Shown one piece after another: positions 14,536 to 21,255 of a DNA stretch of 32,020 bases. The notes under the pieces are model-generated. The model was not told where the DNA came from. It searched no databases and worked only from the letters and a program-made list of their open reading frames with translations. Each line of letters starts with the position of its first letter. Positions within the stretch are counted from its first letter, which is position 1. Source of the DNA: Hallella mizrahii (GTDB taxonomy: Bacteria > Bacteroidota > Bacteroidia > Bacteroidales > Bacteroidaceae); the NCBI RefSeq assembly GCF_009695775.1, contig NZ_VUNG01000043.1, forward strand, positions 1 to 32,020, read 5' to 3'. The position numbers and the translations under genes were made by a program.

Positions 14536-15837
14536 TCAAGCCTCCATCTTACTGTCCCATAGTTCCTCAAGCTTTTGGGCTTGACCCTCAGTGAGGAGTT
14601 GTCCGGAATGGCCCTTGTCCCAGTTGATTTCCGGAAGGATACTTTTCAATTCTTCCACCGTGATTTGTGGCTGTCCATCAGCAGGAGAGGCATCGAAGCA
14701 GTCTATGTCGACGTAATATCGCTTCTTGTTGGTCCCTGCCCAGTCCTCACCGAGATAAGGGTCTGAGGTAAATTGCCCGCGAAAGACGATTCCTCTGCCG
14801 TCATCTCCCAACCGTTCCATATAGAAGCGGTCGCCCTTTTTGGCTTTCTCCCATTCATAAATGCTCCAGTTCATGCTGAAGCCATCGTGGTAAGCGCAGG
14901 CCTTTCTGTAATGCTCCAATTTGAAACTGCTGATGGTTGGATTCCAGCGGAGAATGTATGTTTTTGGATGTGTGAGATAATCACCAGGTACCCGATCCAT
15001 GAGTTGTTTCCAATCCTCATCCGACATTGGGTCGAGGGTAAACTGAGCAAAATCAAGACGATGTATATACGCATTGCCGGATGTAGCTTTAAAGAAATCC
15101 TCAGCATCAGTAATCTTCGCTCCATCTGACTCACATAGCACAATCTTTTGACAAACACCCACAAAGCATTTCATGTTAGAAACGAAACGAGCAGAATATT
15201 CTTCTCCCGATGGATCTATAATCTTAGCAGGATCAACCGATGGATAGTCCTCGTAATCCCACTCCACAGATGCAAAGTCCTCGTAAGCCTTATAAGCCCA
15301 TGCTTTAGGCTTGGCGTATGGCTGCTGCTGTTTAATATACGTAGGGAAGATATGGAATAGATGGTTTACGCCTTCTATCCCGATATGATCATCCTGTTGC
15401 TCGATAACCTTGGCCATGTTGTCAAGCCTGTAGAAAAATGTCTCCCGCTCAGCATCATCAGACAAATCGGCAATAGTGTTGTCATCATTTTGGTGGATGA
15501 CCAATGACTCACATTGCGTCTTTGCATCTCTCAACAGTGTATAGCACAGCCGCACGTCTTCTTCTGAGGCAAATTCTGGTATCCGTAAGGTAAACACACC
15601 ACTCTTCAGCAGTATGCAATCCAGACCCTGCGTAGATTTGCCTTTAACCATGAGTATCGTTCTGCCCTTCTCTTCATCATCTGGCTCTATATTATGATGC
15701 AGCACAGGCACATGGAATGTACTGGCGGCATCGCCAATCATACGCTTTAAGTCGATATGACTCTCCACGGCCTGAAAGGCGAAAACATCTGAATTCAATT
15801 CCAGTTGATCAAACTTACGATTGTTATCTGCTGTCAT
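14536..15837 (-). CDS. Unknown N-domain plus PUA/EVE-like C-terminal reader domain
   Basis: A 433-residue first gene of the operon. Residues 1-290 form an unrecognised region with an acidic middle; I see no catalytic motif. Residues 292-433 match the PUA/EVE-like domain often found at the front of HNH endonucleases: Y-I-L-R-W-N-P, W-S-I-Y-E-W-E-K-A-K-K-G-D-R-F-Y-M, R-G-I-V-F-R-G-Q-F-T-S-D-P-Y, Y-Y-V-D-I-D-C-F and the terminal S-G-Q-L-L ... K-L-E-E-L-W. EVE/PUA domains bind modified bases. I infer that it supplies target recognition for the two DUF262 proteins. Confidence 0.75.
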   Translation of the reverse strand: MTADNNRKFDQLELNSDVFAFQAVESHIDLKRMIGDAASTFHVPVLHHNIEPDDEEKGRTILMVKGKSTQGLDCILLKSGVFTLRIPEFASEEDVRLCYTLLRDAKTQCESLVIHQNDDNTIADLSDDAERETFFYRLDNMAKVIEQQDDHIGIEGVNHLFHIFPTYIKQQQPYAKPKAWAYKAYEDFASVEWDYEDYPSVDPAKIIDPSGEEYSARFVSNMKCFVGVCQKIVLCESDGAKITDAEDFFKATSGNAYIHRLDFAQFTLDPMSDEDWKQLMDRVPGDYLTHPKTYILRWNPTISSFKLEHYRKACAYHDGFSMNWSIYEWEKAKKGDRFYMERLGDDGRGIVFRGQFTSDPYLGEDWAGTNKKRYYVDIDCFDASPADGQPQITVEELKSILPEINWDKGHSGQLLTEGQAQKLEELWDSKMEA

Positions 15838-15884
15838 TGTTTCAATTATTCTGTTTTTATACCGAAATTTTCAACAAATTCTTC

Positions 15885-16123
15885 TCAAATGATGGTGATA
15901 CGGGGAACGGTGTTCAACCCAAGCGCAATGCAAGTGCGGCAGATGTTTTCCGGCACATATCCCGCATCGACAACATCCATACGAGCCTTCCGTTTCGCAA
16001 AGCCTGCATCAGCGTCACCTGATTGTCCATGAGTGGTTTCGGCAGCTGGAGATTGTCCTGCGCCTTGCATGATGTGGCTGCCATAAGAAAACCCACACAT
16101 GCGATTGTTAGAATGTTCTTCAT
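15885..16123 (-). pseudogene. Nitroreductase (SagB-like) pseudogene with internal deletion
   Basis: The N-terminus reads as an exported protein (I-A-C-V-G-F-L-M-A-A-T-S-C, then Q-L-P-K-P ... T-L-M-Q-A-L-R-N), the usual start of Bacteroidota SagB-type nitroreductases. In another frame from about 16000 the sequence continues M-D-V-V-D-A-G-Y-V-P-E-N-I ... A-L-G-L-N-T-V-P-R, the usual C-terminal FMN-site region. The 100 or more residues in between are missing and the frame shifts at the join. A good promoter remains upstream. Confidence 0.7.
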
Positions 16124-16132
16124 ATTAAACCT

Positions 16133-16223
16133 CCTTGAATGCCATAAGCTGATGAATTATTTATTTCAGCCTCAAAGGTACAACTTTATATCGACAAGTA
16201 CGAGTATTTGGCAGAGAATAATT
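16133..16223 (-). promoter_or_regulatory. Duplicated promoter cassette, copy 1
   Basis: About 90 bp nearly identical to 25315-25405. On the minus strand it contains the -7 box TACCTTTG (16173-16180) ahead of a CTCC/GGAGG-type ribosome site and the nitroreductase pseudogene start. No clear -33 element is visible. Confidence 0.6.
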
Positions 16224-16233
16224 GTCATAGCAT

Positions 16234-16332
16234 CAGAAATCTTCCACCGGCGCATTCCTCTTCCTCACCTCCGCTTCCTGCTTCTTCCTTGCCTCCTCAA
16301 TGGCTTTCTCGTAGCCGGTGAGGGCAGCGAAA
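16234..16332 (-). pseudogene. C-terminal fragment of a YolD-like gene
   Basis: On the minus strand this reads F-A-A-L-T-G-Y-E-K-A-I-E-E-A to a stop after A-P-V-E-D-F, matching the last 32 or so residues of the YolD-like proteins at 26034 and 5880. It begins within ten bases of the stop of the sigma-macro gene, at an odd palindrome (AGTCTG-T-CAGACT, 16333-16345). Confidence 0.8.
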
Positions 16333-16338
16333 AGTCTG

Positions 16339-17460
16339 TCAGACTAATATTTCCCAAAAGCTCTGCGGCAGATGGATATTCTCCACGCAGATGGCTTTCT
16401 CGAATAGCGGGGCGATGTCGTCGGGCGTAAATCCAGCGATGCCACAGCCTATCGGGGTGACGAGGAACGTCTGTTCTGGATGCGCCTTGGCATAGCTGAT
16501 AAACTTATCCACATAGGGTTGGATGGTCTCCACGCCACCTTGCATGGTGGGGATGGCGTAGCTCTGCCCCTGCGGACCATCGCCGTTGCCGAGGACAGCA
16601 CCGAAGTAGAGTCGTGCCATGCGTGCGGCACCGCCTCCGTGCATACCGGCGAGGTTGCTGCCGAAGACGAAAATCTCGTTGGGCTTGAGTGAGGTGATGT
16701 AGTCGGGTGTGATACGCTTTGAATAATCTTTCTCCATAGTTGGTGGTATTTGGTTTGAAAACGACAGTTGACTTTCCTGGACTGGCTTTATACTGCTTTC
16801 TTCATAATAAACATCTGCCATGGAAGACTCGATGGCAGGTGCCACATAGTAATGTTTGAAATAGGGGATGACAACCTCCTCCATCAGCCGGTGGTATTTC
16901 TGTGTCACGGCCGAGGGGGTGATGCCCAGCTGCTTGGCCACCTCCTTGCCCTTGAAACCCTCTATCAGCATCATTTGCAGGATGATGGACGAGCGGTGGT
17001 CGCGGCCTAACACGTCAGAGCAAATCTCATAGACTGTGTTGCGGAAGTCCTCAGAGAAGTTGTTGTCGGGGACGTCGAAACGCAGGCTGGCCTTCTCCAT
17101 CCGCTCCTCGAAGCTCTGCAAGCACTGCTCCTTGTTGTAGTCCTTCAGGCGGTCGAGCAGCACGAAGCGGAAGCCATTGATCATCCATGTCTTCAGCGTC
17201 ATTCCGGGCTTGCGGTCCTCTAATTGGCGGAAGTCGTGTTTGTCAAGGGAGAGGTAATACTCATGGGCAATGCTGTAGAAGTCGAGTCCCATTTTCCACT
17301 CCAGCCCATAGTGCTTATTATAGATGTGGTAAGCGATGCGGCAGACGCCGTAGAAATAGTCACGGGTAATCTGCGGATCACGGTTTCGCAATCCTTCGAT
17401 AATCTCTTCGTCGGACAGTCCGTCAGTCGGTTTCTTATTTTGCTCTTTTCCCATTTTCAT
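16339..17460 (-). CDS. Sigma-70-like factor fused to a macro-like (A1S_2505-type) domain
   Basis: A 373-residue fusion. Residues 15-110 resemble sigma region 2 (W-K-M-G-L-D-F-Y-S-I-A-H-E-Y-Y, T-L-K-T-W-M-I-N-G-F-R). Residues 140-200 resemble region 4 with a helix-turn-helix (F-K-G-K-E-V-A-K-Q-L-G-I-T-P-S-A-V-T-Q-K). After a linker, residues 248-372 match the macro-like phage protein family: I-F-V-F-G-S-N-L-A-G-M-H-G-G-G-A-A-R, G-Q-S-Y-A-I-P-T-M and T-P-I-G-C-G-I-A-G-F. Macro folds bind ADP-ribose or related nucleotides. I infer a promoter-recognition factor gated by a nucleotide ligand. The start may be the second ATG (17454), because a -7-like TAAATTTG lies at 17462-17469. A VWA gene diverges upstream. 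Confidence 0.82.
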   Translation of the reverse strand: MKMGKEQNKKPTDGLSDEEIIEGLRNRDPQITRDYFYGVCRIAYHIYNKHYGLEWKMGLDFYSIAHEYYLSLDKHDFRQLEDRKPGMTLKTWMINGFRFVLLDRLKDYNKEQCLQSFEERMEKASLRFDVPDNNFSEDFRNTVYEICSDVLGRDHRSSIILQMMLIEGFKGKEVAKQLGITPSAVTQKYHRLMEEVVIPYFKHYYVAPAIESSMADVYYEESSIKPVQESQLSFSNQIPPTMEKDYSKRITPDYITSLKPNEIFVFGSNLAGMHGGGAARMARLYFGAVLGNGDGPQGQSYAIPTMQGGVETIQPYVDKFISYAKAHPEQTFLVTPIGCGIAGFTPDDIAPLFEKAICVENIHLPQSFWEILV

Positions 17461-17487
17461 GCAAATTTAATAAAAAAAACGATTGGT

Positions 17488-17545
17488 ACTTAATTTTTCA
17501 GTGCCTTTATTCTTTTAAAAGATAAACGAGCTCGGAAAATTAAGT
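17488..17545. promoter_or_regulatory. Concentric dyad in divergent promoter region
   Basis: A perfect 12-bp palindrome TCTTTTAAAAGA (17511-17522) lies at the centre of a second perfect inverted repeat, ACTTAATTTT (17488-17497) and AAAATTAAGT (17536-17545). Both share the centre 17516.5, with equal 13-bp gaps. It occupies the middle of the 115-bp gap between the divergent sigma-macro and VWA genes and could bind one symmetric regulator acting on both. Confidence 0.55.
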
Positions 17546-17575
17546 TTAAAAACAAAAATAATAAGGAGAAAAGCT

Positions 17576-18220
17576 ATGAAACGAGTATTCAATCTGATTA
17601 TTGTCGACGAGAGCGGCAGCATGTGTGTCATCGAGAAGAAAGCCCTCATGGGGCTCAACGAGACAATAGAGACCGTGAAGAAGATGCAAGGGCTTCATAA
17701 GGACATGGAGCAGCGCGTGACGCTCATCACCTTCGACAGCTCGCACAAGCGTTACATCTTCGACAATGTGCCCGCAAGCGCCACGCACAAACTCACAAAC
17801 AAGGAGTACCGCCCCGGTGGTGCCACACCGCTCTACGACGCCATCGGCATGGGTATCAGCAAGCTCAACGCCCAGACAACGGCTGACGACCATGTGCTGG
17901 TGACCATTATCACCGATGGCGAGGAGAACTGCTCGGAGGAGTATAACCTCAAGATGATCAAGACACTCATCGGAAAACTGAAGAAGTTGAACTGGACTTT
18001 CACACTCATCGGCACCGACAACCTCGACGTGGAGGGCATGGCTGGTGCGATGGCGATCGATAATCACTTGGAGTTCAAGGAAGACGAGGCTGGAACGGAA
18101 AGAATGTTCGCCCGTGAGCGTCGCTCCCGTGTCCGCTACAACGAGTGCATGGCTTGCAGCGCACCGATGCCAAAGGGAAGTTATTTCGATGAAGACGAAA
18201 CAAAAAGTAGAAAAAAATAG
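17576..18220 (+). CDS. VWA-domain protein
   Basis: A 214-residue cytoplasmic von Willebrand A protein. The MIDAS metal site is intact: D-E-S-G-S-M at about residues 11-16, a threonine in G-G-A-T-P-L-Y-D near 82 and I-T-D-G-E-E-N near 115. The C-terminus is Arg-rich (R-E-R-R-S-R-V-R-Y) with C-M-A-C, then acidic. VWA proteins act as metal-dependent protein binders or scaffolds. An AAGGAG ribosome site lies at 17563-17568. It shares a divergent promoter region with the sigma-macro gene and ends 9 bp before the second tRNA copy. Confidence 0.88.
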   Translation: MKRVFNLIIVDESGSMCVIEKKALMGLNETIETVKKMQGLHKDMEQRVTLITFDSSHKRYIFDNVPASATHKLTNKEYRPGGATPLYDAIGMGISKLNAQTTADDHVLVTIITDGEENCSEEYNLKMIKTLIGKLKKLNWTFTLIGTDNLDVEGMAGAMAIDNHLEFKEDEAGTERMFARERRSRVRYNECMACSAPMPKGSYFDEDETKSRKK

Positions 18221-18229
18221 CTGTCTGAT

Positions 18230-18302
18230 GGTTCCGTAGCTCAATGGATAGAGCGTCTGCCCCCGGAGCAGAAGGTTGCAAGTTCGAGTCTTGCCGGAAT
18301 CA
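18230..18302 (+). tRNA. Second tRNA-Arg(CCG) copy, U33 changed to C
   Basis: 73 nt differing from the tRNA at 10765 at three positions. Acceptor, D, anticodon and T stems still pair, and the T stem is even fully Watson-Crick. The anticodon loop, however, reads CCCCGGA, so the almost universal U33 is replaced by C. This should impair decoding, so it is probably a tRNA pseudogene or att-site remnant rather than a working gene. Confidence 0.75.
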
Positions 18303-18380
18303 CTGACAGGTTGTGATGATGTCGGACTGTTTGAAATCGAACTGCGTGTCGGTCTTGCCGGAATCACGACAGGTTGTGAT
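18288..18380 (+). repeat. Direct repeat of the tRNA 3' end (att-like)
   Basis: GTCTTGCCGGAATCAC followed by GACAGGTTGTGAT occurs at about 18288-18317 and again at 18352-18380, differing by one extra base. The repeat starts inside the T arm of the tRNA-Arg copy. Duplicated tRNA 3' ends are typical scars of site-specific integration. Confidence 0.65.
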
Positions 18381-18416
18381 CGCTAATGTCACAATATTTT
18401 TGGCAGAGACACCGAA

Positions 18417-18794
18417 CTATCTGTGTAGATACTTGTAGATAGTAAGTATCTCGTCGGAATATCGCAACCTCTCCATAGCTGACTGTAGAAGAGTGTTCAC
18501 TTTGCGCTCGTTGTCAAAGAGTGCGATGAGTTCATCCATGGAATGCCGACGGCGACCGATTCCGAAATACAGGCGCAATAGTTCACGCTCTTCTTCCGGC
18601 AGCACTCTGTCAAGCATATCGCCGACTTGTCTGTTCAACTCATTGCGATGGACCAGGGCATCCGCCTGAATCCATGGCCGTTCGTCTATCTCGTCCTGCT
18701 TCTCCATAAAGAAGTCTTCCCACAGGTCGTTGGCTTGTGTATACTCGTTCTCCTCATCATAGAGGTAGTTGTCTATCGTCTCGTTATAGCTCAT
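18417..18794 (-). CDS. Sigma region 4-like small protein
   Basis: A 125-residue protein. The acidic N-terminal half (rich in Asp, Glu and Asn) has no recognised domain. Residues 60-115 read L-D-R-V-L-P-E-E-E-R-E-L-L-R-L-Y-F-G-I-G, then R-R-H-S-M-D-E-L-I-A-L-F-D-N and a closing S-A-M-E-R-L-R, closely echoing sigma-70 region 4 of RpoD. Regions 2 and 3 are absent, and the recognition helix (E-R-K-V-N-T-L-L-Q) is altered. It could be a truncated sigma factor or a small modulator. It starts immediately after the stop of a DUF4186 gene fragment. Confidence 0.65.
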   Translation of the reverse strand: MSYNETIDNYLYDEENEYTQANDLWEDFFMEKQDEIDERPWIQADALVHRNELNRQVGDMLDRVLPEEERELLRLYFGIGRRRHSMDELIALFDNERKVNTLLQSAMERLRYSDEILTIYKYLHR

Positions 18795-18882
18795 TTACTG
18801 GTCATTTCTTCTCAACCACTCCATGATGACACGGGTGATGCATATCTCTTCCTTTACGGTCAGCGGACGGCCTTTCGGTATG
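18795..18882 (-). pseudogene. C-terminal fragment of a DUF4186 gene
   Basis: Positions 18792-18882 align with 3161-3251 without gaps, with scattered substitutions. On the minus strand it reads G-R-P-L-T-V-K-E-E and on to W-L-R-R-N-D-Q and a stop. It begins right at the stop codon of the acetyltransferase gene (18883) and ends right before the sigma 4-like start. Confidence 0.8.
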
Positions 18883-19485
18883 TTAGAACAATATTTTGTC
18901 TGACGTGATGATGTCTTTATCCGTGATTTTCCTTATCTCTTTGGCCGGGACACCAGCTACGATTGTATTCTCAGGAACGTCGTGAAGGACCACGGCTCCG
19001 GCACCTATCACAGCATGATCACCTATCGTTACTCCCCCACAGATGGTAGCATGCGCACCTATCCAAACACTGTTGCCGATCGTTATCGGCTTCGATGTTT
19101 CTATGCCTTGATCTCTTTGCTCAGCCACGACAGGATGACCGGTACAAGTGAGGATTACTCCGGGCGCAATGAAGCACATGTCGTCAATCGTTATTGGACT
19201 CGTGTCAAGGAAGGTAACTCCAAAGTTGACATAGGCCATACCCAGGAAATGGGTGTTGAATCCAAAGTCGAAGTGAACGCCATGCTGGATCACGACTCGT
19301 TCGTAATACGTACCGAGTATCTGCTTGAGCAATTCTTCTTGGCGCTTTGTGTCCGCCGGATTGGTCTGATTATATTCCAATACCAGTTCGTGGGTCTTGT
19401 TCTGCCTGTCATGCGGAATATTCATCGCATGGCCTATGAATCCGTCCTTGCTTGTAACAAGCTTCATGATTTCTTCCTGTGTCAT
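18883..19485 (-). CDS. Sugar O-acetyltransferase, maltose acetyltransferase type
   Basis: A 200-residue left-handed beta-helix acetyltransferase of the Maa/LacA/NodL group, transferring acetyl from acetyl-CoA to a sugar. The Mac N-terminal domain covers about residues 5-55. The active histidine region is C-T-G-H-P-V near residue 113, and hexapeptide repeats follow: I-T-I-G-N-S-V-W-I-G-A, V-T-I-G-D-H-A-V-I-G-A-G-A-V-V and A-G-V-P-A-K. Length is typical. The stop coincides with the edge of the DUF4186 fragment, so the original 3' flank has been replaced. Confidence 0.92.
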   Translation of the reverse strand: MTQEEIMKLVTSKDGFIGHAMNIPHDRQNKTHELVLEYNQTNPADTKRQEELLKQILGTYYERVVIQHGVHFDFGFNTHFLGMAYVNFGVTFLDTSPITIDDMCFIAPGVILTCTGHPVVAEQRDQGIETSKPITIGNSVWIGAHATICGGVTIGDHAVIGAGAVVLHDVPENTIVAGVPAKEIRKITDKDIITSDKILF

Positions 19486-19488
19486 AAT

Positions 19489-19680
19489 GTTTACTCTAAA
19501 AAAGTTGCTACAAGATTGCGCAGCTTATCGAAATTTCCTCCGCATAACCGACTTTGTTCTTCGGTCAATGTTATCTTACGAGCGTCTTTTTTAAAAGCTC
19601 CTTCTGGGCTTTGTCATACTTAGCCTTGAACTTGTCTTTTTGAAGCAGCGAGCGGTGTCGATTATTTGATAACCGGCAGA
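19489..19680 (-). other. Gap with decayed coding remnants
   Basis: Short open stretches on the minus strand look like gene ends. One, in the frame passing about 19660-19570, contains N-N-R-H-R-S-L-L-Q-K-D-K-F-K-A-K-Y-D-K. Another, ending at about 19491, contains L-T-E-E-Q-S-R-L-C-G-G-N-F-D-K-L-R. They are in different frames and lack starts. I do not recognise either family. No tRNA or clear promoter was seen. Confidence 0.35.
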
Positions 19681-19685
19681 TTCCT

Positions 19686-21014
19686 TCATTTCTCCCTATT
19701 TGACCTTAATATCAGTCGCAGGCTCTGCTTGTAGTTGACATAGTTCCACAGCCAGTTGAGCAGCACGAAGAACTTGTTCTTTACGCCGAGAATCGATCGC
19801 AGGTGCACGACAAGCCACAATAGCCAGGCCGTGAGCCCGCCGAACTTCCATCTGCCTATCTCCGCCACGGCAGCCTTACGGCCTATGGTCGCCATGGTGC
19901 CAAGATTCTTGTAGACAAAGGGACGCATGTCCTGACCATGCTCTTTCCGAACGATATTCCGCGCCACGTTCTCGGCCTGTTGCAATGCCACTTGGGCTAG
20001 CTGTGGGTGACCTTGTGGCCATGCTGCATCACCCTCGATAAGACTTTGGTCGCCAATAGCAAACACGTCGGTCATACCTTTCACACGGTTCATGCGGTCG
20101 CAAAGCAATCGCCCCGCATGCCCCACGGCCTCATCCGGTAAGCCTGCTATGGTGTTGGCTTTCACGCCACTCACCCAGATGACATTAGCCGACTCGATGG
20201 TCTCGCCATTTTTCATTCTCACGACACGACCGTCATAGTCGGTGACTCGCCAACCTTTGCGCACATGAACACCCTTGCGAACCAGCTCCTTCTCTGCCGT
20301 AGCTGACGATTTTTTATCCATCGCCTTGAGCAACCGGTCACCAGAGTTGACGAGATAGATATGCATCCGGTCAGCCAAATCAGGATAGTCGCGCGGTACT
20401 ACGTATTTCTTCATCTCGGCGAGCGCGCCCGCAATCTCCACGCCGGATGGCCCGCCACCCACGATGACCACATTCATAAATTTCTGCCGTTTGTCAGCGT
20501 CTGTCTCCGTTTCCGCCAGCTCCAGATTATGTAGGATATGGTTGCGAAGAGCCATCGCGTCGCTGACAGTCTTCATCGGGATCGCATTGTGTGCAATCTG
20601 CTCGTTGCCAAAGAAATTGGTTGTTGCCCCCATGCCCAGCACCAAGTAGTCGTAGTGAATGGTGCCGACAGAAGTTTGAATGGCTTTCTCGTTTTCGTCG
20701 ATCGACTTCACCTCAGCCATGCGGAAGTAGTAATGGGGATAGCCTTGGAACAGCCGCCGGATAGGAAACGCAATGTTGCTGGGCTCCAGTCCTGCCGAGG
20801 CCACCTGGTAGATAAGTGGCGGGAACTGGTTGTAGTTGTTCTTGTCCACCACAACCACCTGAAAACCGGAGTGGCGCAGACTCACGGCCAGTTTCAGTCC
20901 GCCCAATCCGCATCCCACGATGACCACTCTTGTGCGTTCTCCTCTTCGGATATTGGCTCTCATCGTCTCACTCCTCAAATCATTCGTTTCATTGTTTGCC
21001 ATCATTGTCAGCAT
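19686..21014 (-). CDS. ndh: Type II NADH:quinone oxidoreductase-like flavoprotein
   Basis: A 442-residue FAD-dependent pyridine nucleotide oxidoreductase. Residues 29-60 hold the FAD-binding V-V-I-V-G-C-G-L-G-G-L. A second nucleotide-binding V-V-I-V-G-G-G-P-S-G-V-E-I-A-G lies near 180. The C-terminus has V-F-A-I-G-D (about 315), P-Q-L-A-Q-V-A-L-Q-Q-A and an amphipathic tail (W-L-L-W-L-V-V-H-L) that would attach to the inner face of the membrane, as in NDH-2. It passes electrons from NADH to quinone without pumping protons. Start at 21014 or at an ATG a few codons later. It is divergent from the ScdA gene across a 241-bp gap. Confidence 0.88.
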   Translation of the reverse strand: MLTMMANNETNDLRSETMRANIRRGERTRVVIVGCGLGGLKLAVSLRHSGFQVVVVDKNNYNQFPPLIYQVASAGLEPSNIAFPIRRLFQGYPHYYFRMAEVKSIDENEKAIQTSVGTIHYDYLVLGMGATTNFFGNEQIAHNAIPMKTVSDAMALRNHILHNLELAETETDADKRQKFMNVVIVGGGPSGVEIAGALAEMKKYVVPRDYPDLADRMHIYLVNSGDRLLKAMDKKSSATAEKELVRKGVHVRKGWRVTDYDGRVVRMKNGETIESANVIWVSGVKANTIAGLPDEAVGHAGRLLCDRMNRVKGMTDVFAIGDQSLIEGDAAWPQGHPQLAQVALQQAENVARNIVRKEHGQDMRPFVYKNLGTMATIGRKAAVAEIGRWKFGGLTAWLLWLVVHLRSILGVKNKFFVLLNWLWNYVNYKQSLRLILRSNREK

Positions 21015-21080
21015 ATTATTGGTTTCTCTTCTAACCTAATTGTCACAAAAGCCGTGCCGTCTTTTTATTATTAATAATGT

Positions 21081-21117
21081 GGTCACAATTGTTACCGCAC
21101 GGTCACCTATGTGAACC
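21081..21117. promoter_or_regulatory. Candidate Crp/Fnr-type operator cluster
   Basis: GGTCAC (21081), GTTACC (21091), GGTCACC (21101) and GTGAACC (21111) recur at 10-bp intervals. GGTCAC-C-TAT-GTGAACC (21101-21117) is an imperfect palindrome. Another TTGTTACC lies at 21141. They sit between divergent NADH dehydrogenase and ScdA genes, and the spacing suits a Crp/Fnr-family (HcpR-like) nitric oxide or redox regulator. The assignment is inferred. Confidence 0.45.
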
Positions 21118-21255
21118 GCATGGCAGAGCAAAGATCACATTTGTTACCAACGACAGTTGTATTTTCGACATCGTGCCACAATGGTATCACTTTTGCAATT
21201 ATGTCAGTGAAGTCAAAAAGACAAGTAAACAAATAACAATTAAAGATATACGATT

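Noticed and set aside
15885..16100. 71-aa ORF in the second frame as a separate gene
   Set aside because: Its C-terminal half is the nitroreductase end; the N-terminal half is an out-of-frame reading of the same pseudogene.
18230..18302. Second tRNA-Arg as a normal working tRNA gene
   Set aside because: The anticodon loop has C at position 33, which is nearly always U; it is kept as a degenerate copy.
10765..18380. Complete integrative element between the tRNA copies
   Set aside because: No integrase, relaxase or replication gene is present and the whole tRNA is duplicated, so only an island of uncertain origin can be claimed.
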